Position numbers and translations under genes: made by a program | Assembly (NCBI GenBank): GCA_030681145.1 | Contig: JAUXXK010000480.1 | Location: 1-6,091 of the forward strand | Source of the DNA: Methanobacteriaceae archaeon | GTDB taxonomy: Archaea; Methanobacteriota; Methanobacteria; Methanobacteriales; Methanobacteriaceae | DNA: 6,091 nt | Direction: 5' to 3' | Shown: positions 1-5,750 of the stretch, in pieces | Position numbering within the stretch: position 1 is the stretch's first letter | Layout: every line of letters starts with the position of its first letter | The notes under the pieces: generated by a model | Seen by the model: the letters and a program-made list of their open reading frames with translations, nothing else | Told to the model about the DNA's origin: nothing | Database searches by the model: none

Positions 1-1599
1 AATTTAAAAAGATTAAAAGAAATTATAAAAGTTTTAAATGATTACAAATTTGGTTACATTGCAGAAAAAACAAAATTAAAAACTAAAATCCCATTTACAG
101 GCAAATCTAAATATGAATCTATTGAAGAACTAGATTCATCATTACCCTCAAGATTAAGATTTTCTTTACAAGAATTAGGCACTACTTTCATAAAATTAGG
201 GCAGATGTTAAGTACAAGACCAGATCTGGTTGGTGATGAAATTGCAGCAGAACTAACTAAACTCCAGGATGATGTTCCCCCTGTTGATATTGAAATAATT
301 AAATCATCAATAGAAACTGAATTAGGTAATTCAGTAGAGGATTTATTTTTAGAATTTGATGAAAAACCAATTGGATCCGCATCTATAGGCCAAGTACACA
401 AAGCAGTGCTTAAAAATGGGGATAAAGCTGCTGTTAAGGTCCAAAAACCTGATGTGGAAGAAATTATTCAAAAAGATATAACAATAATGCGCTTTTTAGC
501 AAAAAGAATCAACGATTATATTCCTCAATTTCGAATTTATAACCTTCCAAGAATAGTGGATGAATTTGAAAGTAGTATCCTAAAAGAAATCGACTATAAT
601 CAAGAAGCAATAAATATCTTACGTTTTGATAACAATTTCAAAGAAAATGAAGCAATTTATGTTCCCAAGGTTTATAAAGAGTATTCAACTGAAAAACTTC
701 TTACAATGGAATTTATTGGAGGAAAAAAGGTTTCAGATGTAATTGAATCTGATGAAGGTTATGATAAACCATTAATTGCAAAAAGAGAGATCGATTCATA
801 TTTTCAACAAGTTTTAATTGATGGATTTTTCCATGCAGATCCTCATCCTGCTAATGTTTATATTTTGGATGATAATGTGGTTTGTTTCATTGATTTTGGA
901 ATGATGGGAATCTTGGATCAGGAATTTAGAGAGGAATGTGCTGAGTTATTAACACATTATCTGAAAAATAATGTAAAGGGTGTGATGAATCAGCTTGTTT
1001 ACATGGGAATAATCAATGAAAAAATAGACATGAGGGCATTTAAAAATGATTTAACTGGCTTAATGTATCGTTTTTATGGTGTGGGGTTAAAAGAAATGCA
1101 TGGGGGATGGAATGAAGTATTAACACTTATGCGAAAGTATAATGTTCAAATACCTGGCGAAATTTCCCTCCTAGTTAGGGGTATGGCATTGGTGATAGAC
1201 TCTGGTGAAAGATTGGACCCTGATTTTGATCCGGTTGAAGCGTTTAAACCTATGGCAAAGGATGTTATGCGTCAAAGAGTTAGTCCTTCCCATATGGTTG
1301 ATTATATAAAAGATAATGTTTTTGCATTTGATCATTTATTGAAAACATTGCCTCAAAATTTAACTAAGGTTCTTTATCGGATTGAGGAAGGAAAAATAAA
1401 TATAGAAGTGGAACATAAAGACTTGGAAAGGATAAGTAATAAGCTTTCGATTGCTTTAATATTATCCGCGCTTTTGATTGGTTCAGCGATCATAATGCAG
1501 ACTGATAAAGGTGCATTTTTAGGAATAATTGGTTTTATAATCAGCATGGTTTTGGGTATATGGCTGGTTCTATCTATTTTAAAATATAAGGAGATATAG
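1..1599 (+). CDS. ABC1/AarF/UbiB-family atypical protein kinase-like protein (5' end outside window)
   Basis: The frame is open from the first base, so the gene starts upstream of the window; 532 codons are visible, slightly short of the usual 550 or so. Numbering from the first codon, UbiB hallmarks appear in order: KLGQ (65-68, the KxGQ motif), a GSASIGQ loop (125-131) replacing the kinase P-loop, the VKVQ lysine (K146), the ExD motif in KEIDYNQE (E196, D198), the catalytic loop HADPHPAN (278-285) and the metal-binding DFG (298-300). Two hydrophobic segments close the protein (about 482-500 and 505-527), the usual C-terminal membrane anchor. Family members act as ATPases or kinases in membrane isoprenoid-lipid metabolism, for example ubiquinone synthesis in bacteria. 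Methanogens lack ubiquinone, so the substrate here is unknown. The ATG at 205 is internal, because it follows KLGQ directly. It is probably an operon with the next gene, 43 bases downstream. The family call is firm; the role is not known. Confidence 0.93.
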   Translation, partial: NLKRLKEIIKVLNDYKFGYIAEKTKLKTKIPFTGKSKYESIEELDSSLPSRLRFSLQELGTTFIKLGQMLSTRPDLVGDEIAAELTKLQDDVPPVDIEIIKSSIETELGNSVEDLFLEFDEKPIGSASIGQVHKAVLKNGDKAAVKVQKPDVEEIIQKDITIMRFLAKRINDYIPQFRIYNLPRIVDEFESSILKEIDYNQEAINILRFDNNFKENEAIYVPKVYKEYSTEKLLTMEFIGGKKVSDVIESDEGYDKPLIAKREIDSYFQQVLIDGFFHADPHPANVYILDDNVVCFIDFGMMGILDQEFREECAELLTHYLKNNVKGVMNQLVYMGIINEKIDMRAFKNDLTGLMYRFYGVGLKEMHGGWNEVLTLMRKYNVQIPGEISLLVRGMALVIDSGERLDPDFDPVEAFKPMAKDVMRQRVSPSHMVDYIKDNVFAFDHLLKTLPQNLTKVLYRIEEGKINIEVEHKDLERISNKLSIALILSALLIGSAIIMQTDKGAFLGIIGFIISMVLGIWLVLSILKYKEI

Positions 1600-1633
1600 T
1601 CGCCCAATATGTTTTTTATTAAATTTAAGTAAA

Positions 1634-1639
1634 AGGTGA
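1634..1639 (+). promoter_or_regulatory. Ribosome-binding site (AGGTGA) of the 179-aa membrane protein gene
   Basis: AGGTGA lies three bases before the ATG at 1643 and is complementary to the archaeal 16S 3' end (anti-Shine-Dalgarno UCACCUCC). It supports this start and translation of the small gene as a separate cistron. Confidence 0.7.
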
Positions 1640-1642
1640 AAC

Positions 1643-2182
1643 ATGATTAACCTTAAATTATCTCATAAGAAAGATAGTCTTAAAAGATTTTCAATCAAAT
1701 TAATTGATTTAATAATACATCACTTGAATTTCATATTACTTATTTCTTTTTTAGTGCCATGGGTTTATGGGCAGATTGCAATTGAGGACTTAAGTGAAGT
1801 TATAATTGTTGTAGGAGTTTTTGTTTTAAGTTCGGCTGCTCTAGCCATAGTAACATTTACTTACATATCTTCAATGACTAATATGAAAGAAGATTTAAAA
1901 AAGTCAATGGTATTTGCTGGTGAGTCATTTTTCATGGCCACTATCCAATTCATTGCCGGTTTGGGTTTGTTTCTATTTATAAATCTACTTATTAAACATT
2001 TTCTTGGCCAATTTCATATAGTTCTAAATTTCAGTTGGGAAGGTTTAATATCATTATTTTTATTGTTAATTCAATTAATTGGGATTTATGAAGTAGCTTC
2101 AGCTTTATCAAACCTTTTAAAAGGAATCATTGAGGTTTATGGACTACTTAGAAAGAAATTAAATATGTTTTTAGTAAAATAG
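1643..2182 (+). CDS. Small four-helix integral membrane protein, function unknown
   Basis: This 179-residue protein has a lysine-rich start (residues 4-19) and then about four hydrophobic segments: roughly 28-44, 52-76, 92-118 and 133-156. A short charged stretch (81-87, MKEDLKK) separates the second and third, and a basic tail (170-179) follows the fourth. The positively charged N-terminus and tail suggest that both ends are cytoplasmic. I see no catalytic motif, signal-peptide cleavage site or known family signature. The start is supported by an AGGTGA element three bases upstream. It lies 43 bases after the UbiB-like gene on the same strand with no T-tract between them, so the two are probably co-transcribed. 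A role linked to that membrane-anchored kinase is possible but rests only on position. That a real gene is present is well supported by the ribosome site, length and coherent topology. Confidence 0.8.
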   Translation: MINLKLSHKKDSLKRFSIKLIDLIIHHLNFILLISFLVPWVYGQIAIEDLSEVIIVVGVFVLSSAALAIVTFTYISSMTNMKEDLKKSMVFAGESFFMATIQFIAGLGLFLFINLLIKHFLGQFHIVLNFSWEGLISLFLLLIQLIGIYEVASALSNLLKGIIEVYGLLRKKLNMFLVK

Positions 2183-2231
2183 GTCCAAAAAACCCAGCTT
2201 CAGGAGAATCTAGATACAAATAGCCACATTA

Positions 2232-2239
2232 TTTTTTTT
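2232..2239 (+). terminator. T8 tract, probable archaeal terminator for the UbiB-like/membrane-protein operon
   Basis: Eight consecutive T residues lie 50 bases after the stop codon of the small membrane-protein gene, with no strong hairpin before them. Archaeal RNA polymerase can terminate at oligo-T tracts without a stem. The position, between the operon end and the next promoter region, fits, but the region is AT-rich and T runs also occur by chance. Confidence 0.4.
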
Positions 2240-2254
2240 AATACTTTATTAACT

Positions 2255-2290
2255 GATAATAAATACATGTTTTTACATATTATTATAATT
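2255..2290 (+). promoter_or_regulatory. Probable promoter region of the glutamate decarboxylase gene
   Basis: The 135-base gap before the decarboxylase is strongly AT-rich. An AAATACAT element (2261-2268) lies 50-57 bases before the start codon, where a TATA box would sit for a short leader. The same octamer occurs 44-51 bases before the DUF1802-like start on the other strand. A small inverted repeat (ATGT-TTTT-ACAT, 2267-2278) overlaps it and could be an operator. The assignment is by position and composition only. Confidence 0.33.
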
Positions 2291-2307
2291 GAACTTTTAT
2301 TCTAAAA

Positions 2308-2313
2308 GAGGGA
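2308..2313 (+). promoter_or_regulatory. Ribosome-binding site (GAGGGA) of the glutamate decarboxylase gene
   Basis: GAGGGA lies four bases before the ATG at 2318 and pairs with the anti-Shine-Dalgarno CCUC core. It supports 2318 as the start. Confidence 0.65.
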
Positions 2314-2317
2314 TTAA

Positions 2318-3712
2318 ATGCTATCTGGAAAGGTTAATACCAAAAAATTAAAAAAATCAGAAAAAGAGCATACACCGGAAACCACAGCTTACGGGACCCG
2401 CTACTTCAAAAACAGCATTCCTAAATTTGAAATCCCTGAAGAAGGAATGTCGTCCCGGGCAGCCTATTTATTAATCCACGATGAATTGAATTTAGATGGT
2501 AACCCCAGCCTCAATCTGGCCAGTTTTGTCACCACCTGGATGGAACCCGAAGCCGACCAACTCATCATGGAGTCGGTGGATAAAAACTATGTGGATACTG
2601 ATGAATACCCTCAGACCCTGAAAATCCAGGAGAGGGTGGTTAATATGCTCGCAAGATTATTCAATGCCCCCACAGACTGTAACTATATGGGTACTGCCAC
2701 CATAGGGTCTTCTGAGGCCATAATGTTGGGGCTTTTAGCCCATAAATGGAGCTGGAGGGAAAAAAGAAAATCTGAGGGGAAACCCTGTGATAAACCCAAC
2801 ATTGTTATGGGCGCGGATGTGCACACCGTGTGGGAGAAATTCGCCAAGTACTTTGATGTAGAATTAAAACTCATACCCCTAAAAGAGGACCTTTACACTA
2901 TAACTGCTGAAGATGTGGTCGGCGCAGTGGATGAAAATACTATTGCAGTAGGAGCAGTGGTAGGTACCACCTTCACAGGTCAAATGGATCCTATAAAAGA
3001 AATTAATGATAAATTGGTGGAAATAAAAAAAACCAAGGGCTGGGACATACCTTTACATGTGGATGGGGCCAGTGGAGGATTCATTCTACCATTTCTCCAG
3101 CCGGATCTGGAATGGGATTTTAGATTAAGTCAGGTTAGATCCATCAATGTATCTGGACACAAGTATGGGTTGGTATATCCCGGTGTAGGATGGTTAATCT
3201 TCAAGGATAAAAAAGATGTACCAGAAGACTTGGTATTTAATATCACCTACCTTGGAGGTAACATGTCCAATTACTCTCTTAATTTTTCCAAGGGCAGCAG
3301 TACCATAATTGCCCAATATTACAATTTTATTAGGCTGGGATTTGAGGGATATAAATCAATCATGGAGAATTTGCAGGAGAATGCAAAATATCTGGCCCAT
3401 GAACTGGAAAAAACAGGTAACTTTGAAGTAATCAATAAGGAAGTGGATTTTCCTCTGGTAACCGTCACCTTAAAGAATACTGATTTTACAGTGTATCAGT
3501 TATCAGATAAGCTCCGGGAGAAGGGCTGGATAATCCCTGCCTATAAGTTACCAGAAAATGCCCAGGATGTGCATGTACTGCGGATGGTAATTAAGGAAAA
3601 CTTTAGTAGAGACATGATAGAGAACCTTTTATCAGACCTGAAGGAAGCCTACCAAATCCTGCAAAGTAAAGAAAAAGAAGAAAAAAAGGATAACTTGACT
3701 TTGTTGTATTGA
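2318..3712 (+). CDS. gad: Glutamate decarboxylase (PLP-dependent, group II)
   Basis: Glutamate decarboxylase converts L-glutamate to 4-aminobutyrate and CO2, consuming a proton. The 464-residue length matches E. coli GadA/GadB (466), and the protein can be aligned with GadB along most of its length from memory. Landmarks are LDGNPSLNLASF (59-70), VDTDEYPQ (92-99), the cofactor-phosphate-binding GSSEA (130-134), GTTFTG (216-221), the PLP-pyridine aspartate in HVDGASGG (D249) and the Schiff-base lysine in SGHKYG (K282). D93 aligns with GadB Asp86, and S69 replaces Thr62, a conservative change at the substrate-carboxylate site. The C-terminus is a charged KEKEEKK stretch ending in LTLLY and lacks the GadB terminal His-Thr, so the E. 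coli acid-controlled active-site plug is probably absent. It is too long and too GadB-like to be the methanogen tyrosine/aspartate decarboxylase MfnA. It appears to be monocistronic, with no GadC-type antiporter in the window. G+C is higher than in the neighbours. Confidence 0.93.
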   Translation: MLSGKVNTKKLKKSEKEHTPETTAYGTRYFKNSIPKFEIPEEGMSSRAAYLLIHDELNLDGNPSLNLASFVTTWMEPEADQLIMESVDKNYVDTDEYPQTLKIQERVVNMLARLFNAPTDCNYMGTATIGSSEAIMLGLLAHKWSWREKRKSEGKPCDKPNIVMGADVHTVWEKFAKYFDVELKLIPLKEDLYTITAEDVVGAVDENTIAVGAVVGTTFTGQMDPIKEINDKLVEIKKTKGWDIPLHVDGASGGFILPFLQPDLEWDFRLSQVRSINVSGHKYGLVYPGVGWLIFKDKKDVPEDLVFNITYLGGNMSNYSLNFSKGSSTIIAQYYNFIRLGFEGYKSIMENLQENAKYLAHELEKTGNFEVINKEVDFPLVTVTLKNTDFTVYQLSDKLREKGWIIPAYKLPENAQDVHVLRMVIKENFSRDMIENLLSDLKEAYQILQSKEKEEKKDNLTLLY

Positions 3713-3791
3713 TAATAATTACAATTTGATGAATGATACCTTGGGAGTATATAGATTTAGTGTGAATAAAAATAAAAATAATAATTATTTT

Positions 3792-3829
3792 AAATAGAAC
3801 TTCTTCTAAATCCAGAAGTCCTATTTTTT
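3792..3829 (+). terminator. Stem-loop plus T6 tract after the glutamate decarboxylase gene
   Basis: Arms 3792-3804 and 3814-3826 pair over 13 positions with one mismatch (A3798 against C3820) around a 9-base loop, and six T residues (3824-3829) overlap the right arm. On the - strand transcript the mismatch becomes a G-U pair, so the stem is slightly better there. Placed between two convergent genes, it may stop transcription from both sides. Confidence 0.6.
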
Positions 3830-3832
3830 AGA

Positions 3833-3858
3833 TAGTTATGCCCGAATGGGTATGACTA
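3833..3858 (+). terminator. Second hairpin between the convergent genes
   Basis: Arms 3833-3843 and 3848-3858 enclose a GAAT tetraloop. All 11 positions pair in + strand RNA if two G-U wobbles are allowed, whereas - strand RNA would carry two mismatches. The bias suggests the structure belongs to the + strand decarboxylase transcript, as a back-up terminator or protective 3' end. T-rich sequence follows (3864-3889), but it lies inside the opposing gene. Confidence 0.45.
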
Positions 3859-3863
3859 AACAA

Positions 3864-4379
3864 TTATTTTAAACTTTTTTTTATTTTATCAAATTCAGCA
3901 TCAGATAATACTGGTTCAATACCATCTAGTGAAATTGATTCATCCAAATTTGCATAAACCATACCATTAGTTCTAGTGGCCATGATTGGTTCTTTTAGTT
4001 TATAAACTCTTAAAAGCCAAAAAAAGGTCGTATCAGAATTAATATATGATTGGACATGGTCATTGGTCCAGATATGATATTCATCTAAATCATTAACAAC
4101 ATCTGCTGGTTTTTCAATTTCCTCTTCAACAGTGGCATAATATTTAATTTCATATTCTGGTTCATCTTTTTTAGGATCAGAATTTTTCTCTACAAATGAT
4201 TGATGTTTATCCTGAAAACTGTCCATATAATTCTCATTTTCTAAATAAACATCAGTAGGATAAAGTATAAATTCTTTTAATGTGTTTTGATAGTTCCTTA
4301 CTAAAATAGATTGTTTTCCTTGCCCTAAAGCCTCTACAATAGCATTCCATTCAAGCAAACATTTATTTGTTTTTTCCAT
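3864..4379 (-). CDS. DUF1802-like protein, function unknown
   Basis: This 171-residue soluble protein resembles the DUF1802 family, which has no assigned function. The recognisable parts are WNAIVEALGQGKQSILVR (11-28), FILYPT (37-42) and WLLRVYKLKEP (121-131). Between them is a charged, probably flexible stretch (about 55-100) rich in Asp, Glu and Lys. The usual glycine-rich turn after the Arg and a histidine after the YPT motif, as I recall them from the family, are not present, so this may be a divergent member. The ATG at 4379 is preferred over an in-frame GTG at 4388. A strong AGGAG (4388-4392) overlaps that GTG and stands eight bases before the ATG. No transmembrane segment or signal peptide is seen. 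The gene converges on the decarboxylase and follows the kinase gene on the same strand after about 200 bases, so it probably has its own promoter. Confidence 0.78.
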   Translation of the reverse strand: MEKTNKCLLEWNAIVEALGQGKQSILVRNYQNTLKEFILYPTDVYLENENYMDSFQDKHQSFVEKNSDPKKDEPEYEIKYYATVEEEIEKPADVVNDLDEYHIWTNDHVQSYINSDTTFFWLLRVYKLKEPIMATRTNGMVYANLDESISLDGIEPVLSDAEFDKIKKSLK

Positions 4380-4387
4380 AAATATCA

Positions 4388-4392
4388 CTCCT
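4388..4392 (-). promoter_or_regulatory. Ribosome-binding site (AGGAG) that fixes the DUF1802-like start
   Basis: On the - strand, AGGAGTGAT resembles the full archaeal consensus AGGAGGTGAT with one G missing. It is eight bases before the ATG at 4379 and overlaps the alternative GTG at 4388, which therefore cannot use it. Confidence 0.7.
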
Positions 4393-4422
4393 ATGACTAA
4401 TCAACTTAAAATAGACAATTTA

Positions 4423-4432
4423 ATGTATTTAA
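4423..4432 (-). promoter_or_regulatory. Possible TATA element of the DUF1802-like gene
   Basis: On the - strand the sequence reads TTAAATACAT, 44-53 bases before the ATG at 4379, about where a TATA box for a short leader should lie. It shares AAATACAT with the region before the decarboxylase. Support is by position and similarity only. Confidence 0.3.
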
Positions 4433-4472
4433 TTATGATTATACTATTTTAAAATGTTTTCTTACATTCCGA

Positions 4473-4496
4473 AACTAATTAATAAAATTATTAGTT
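4473..4496. repeat. Inverted repeat AACTAAT/ATTAGTT
   Basis: A perfect 7-base inverted repeat (4473-4479 and 4490-4496) with a 10-base spacer. Its right arm can instead pair with 4512-4518. It is part of a cluster of the same hexamer in the gap between the kinase and the DUF1802-like gene. Confidence 0.5.
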
Positions 4497-4509
4497 ACTA
4501 TAAAACAGA

Positions 4510-4550
4510 ATACTAATAGTTTGTTCACATATATATTTATATATTAGTAT
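4510..4550. repeat. Inverted repeat ATACTAATA/TATTAGTAT
   Basis: A perfect 9-base inverted repeat (4510-4518 and 4542-4550) separated by 23 bases. In - strand RNA the resulting stem is followed by TCTGTTTTATAG, so it could end the kinase transcript. As DNA it could be a two-site operator upstream of the DUF1802-like gene. Those two readings cannot be separated by eye. Confidence 0.5.
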
Positions 4551-4560
4551 CAGTATGTGA
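4525..4560. repeat. Inverted repeat TCACATA/TATGTGA, interleaved with the previous one
   Basis: A perfect 7-base inverted repeat (4525-4531 and 4554-4560) with a 22-base spacer. Its left arm lies between the arms of the 9-base repeat and its right arm lies outside them, so the two would form a pseudoknot-type topology in RNA, or two overlapping dyads in DNA. Confidence 0.45.
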
Positions 4561-4892
4561 TTTTAATTAAGTATGCATAAACTTTTTTTATACTTCTACT
4601 TCTTTGAAGTTAATCTTAAATTCTGTTCCGGGGTTTGTGTCCAGTTTTTCTATATTCCCGTCTATTTGATCGGTTAAATTGGTTACTATTTGTAAACCGA
4701 GTGATTCTGTTTTTTTGTAGTCTATATCTTTGGGAAATCCTATTCCATTATCTTTTACGGTGAATTCACAGTTTTCGCCTTTTTCATGGAATTCTATATT
4801 GATTTTTCCTTTCCTTCCATTTGGAAAGGCGTGTTTTAGGCTGTTTGTTATGAGTTCGTTTACTATTAATCCTAATGGTATAGCTGTGTTTA
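4559..4892 (-). repeat. Direct repeat copy A (3' part of the complete kinase gene and its flank)
   Basis: This matches 5751-6091. By hand alignment, the coding part 4588-4892 differs from 5790-6091 at about 24 positions and by one 3-base indel. There are exact blocks at 4588-4629 and 4814-4892. Similarity continues for about 30 bases beyond the stop codon (GATTTT-ATTAA at 4559-4570 against 5751-5762). It reflects a tandem kinase-gene duplication. Confidence 0.9.
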
Positions 4893-5703
4893 TGTCCAGA
4901 AAAATATTATCTACATTAATTTGTAATTTTATAAGACTAGGATCTGCCACATAGGTATGGAACAGTTCAGTGGCCAGTGAAGTGATATATTCACTGAAAT
5001 CTAACTTTTTAAGGTCTGATGATTGATATAATCGTTCATGTATGAGGGCCATGGATCTGGCACGATTTTGACTTTCCTTAAAAATATCTTGGGATTCTTT
5101 ATCTTTTATATAACCTGATTGAAGATTTAAAAGGCTAGATATTATCATGAGATTATTTTTAACCCTATGATGTATTTCTTTAAGAAGAATTTCTTTTTCA
5201 TCTAAAGATTGTTCTAATTGTTTTACGAGTTCTTTTTGATCGGTAATATCGTAACAAGATCCTATGTAACCTTTAAAATTATTATTAAAATCATAAAATG
5301 GCATACCTAAGTCTAGTATCCAACGGTATTCTCCGGTATGGTGGAGTAGTCTATATTCCATTCTAAATGATTTTCGGGCTTTGAATGCTGTGAGATAAAT
5401 ATCAAGACAGTTATCAAAGTCTTCGGGATGAATTCCTTTTGTCCAGCCGTCACCAACTTCTTGAGCCATGCTCTTTCCTGTGAATGCAAGCCAATTCTTA
5501 TTGAAATAATCACACTCAGCATCCAAATTTGCACGCCATATAAGTGCTGGAAACTCTTCAAACAAGGTTAAAAATTCATATGATTTTTGAACTTCTTTTT
5601 TAGCTTTTTCACCTTTGATGTTTGATTTTTCCAGCTCGGCAATCCTCTGCTTAAGTTCGGATATTTCACTTATAAGATGTTCATAAGATTTTTGTTCATT
5701 CAT
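4588..5703 (-). CDS. Soluble PAS-domain sensor histidine kinase (HisKA_2 / HATPase_c)
   Basis: A 371-residue sensor kinase that should autophosphorylate on histidine and pass phosphate to a response regulator, none of which is encoded here. Order of parts: a coiled-coil N-terminus (about 1-42), one PAS domain with its PAC end (about 44-158, closing at YDITDQKE), a HisKA_2 dimerisation segment with EIHHRVKNNL (177-186; H179 is the likely phospho-acceptor by alignment to HRVKN), and the ATPase domain with N-box NELITNSLKHAF (282-293, N283), DNGIGFP (318-324) and SLGLQIV (334-340). No transmembrane helix is present, so it probably senses an intracellular signal. The ligand cannot be read from the sequence. 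The ATG at 5703 is preferred to an in-frame TTG at 5727, because G6 (5710-5715) stands six bases before it. A paralogue lies 86 bases upstream in the same orientation, possibly in one transcript. Confidence 0.92.
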   Translation of the reverse strand: MNEQKSYEHLISEISELKQRIAELEKSNIKGEKAKKEVQKSYEFLTLFEEFPALIWRANLDAECDYFNKNWLAFTGKSMAQEVGDGWTKGIHPEDFDNCLDIYLTAFKARKSFRMEYRLLHHTGEYRWILDLGMPFYDFNNNFKGYIGSCYDITDQKELVKQLEQSLDEKEILLKEIHHRVKNNLMIISSLLNLQSGYIKDKESQDIFKESQNRARSMALIHERLYQSSDLKKLDFSEYITSLATELFHTYVADPSLIKLQINVDNIFLDINTAIPLGLIVNELITNSLKHAFPNGRKGKINIEFHEKGENCEFTVKDNGIGFPKDIDYKKTESLGLQIVTNLTDQIDGNIEKLDTNPGTEFKINFKEVEV

Positions 5704-5709
5704 CCAATT

Positions 5710-5715
5710 CCCCCC
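5710..5715 (-). promoter_or_regulatory. Unusual G6 ribosome-binding site of the complete kinase gene
   Basis: On the - strand GGGGGG lies six bases before the ATG at 5703. It can pair with the CCUCC anti-Shine-Dalgarno using one G-U wobble, so it is weaker than the other sites in the window. It favours the ATG over the upstream in-frame TTG at 5727, whose reading frame runs through the G tract. Confidence 0.45.
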
Positions 5716-5750
5716 ATTAATACCCAATTTTATAATTCATTTGGAATCGT

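Larger units (their letters stand above)
4393..4587. other. AT-rich gap between the kinase and the DUF1802-like gene
   Basis: No open frame with a ribosome site was found on either strand. The gap holds the presumed promoter of the DUF1802-like gene (near 4423-4432) and the 3' flank of the kinase gene. It also holds most of a set of five ACTAAT/ATTAGT hexamers (4396-4401, 4474-4479, 4490-4495, 4512-4517, 4543-4548), the last four alternating in orientation. Confidence 0.6.

Noticed and set aside
205..207. ATG at 205 as the start of the UbiB-like gene
   Set aside because: The frame is open to base 1, and the codons just before it encode the family's KxGQ motif, so this Met is internal.
54..401. 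Open frame on the - strand inside the UbiB-like gene
   Set aside because: It lies entirely over a well-supported gene, has no ribosome site and has low-complexity Ser-rich content. It is a shadow frame, as are 1374-1607, 2683-2874, 4730-4954 and 5313-5561.
2318..3712. MfnA (methanogen tyrosine/aspartate decarboxylase)
   Set aside because: As I recall, MfnA is about 380-390 residues with a different sequence pattern. This protein matches GadB in length and motifs.
3713..3791. Small gene after the decarboxylase
   Set aside because: No frame of useful length with a ribosome site. The stretch is AT-rich spacer.
4386..4388. GTG as the start of the DUF1802-like gene
   Set aside because: The ribosome site AGGAG overlaps it. 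The ATG at 4379 is correctly spaced.
4473..4560. CRISPR array
   Set aside because: The repeated units are only 6-9 bases, alternate in orientation and are irregularly spaced. There are no cas genes.
5725..5727. TTG as the start of the complete kinase gene
   Set aside because: A rare start codon with no ribosome site before it. The ATG at 5703 has a G6 tract six bases upstream.
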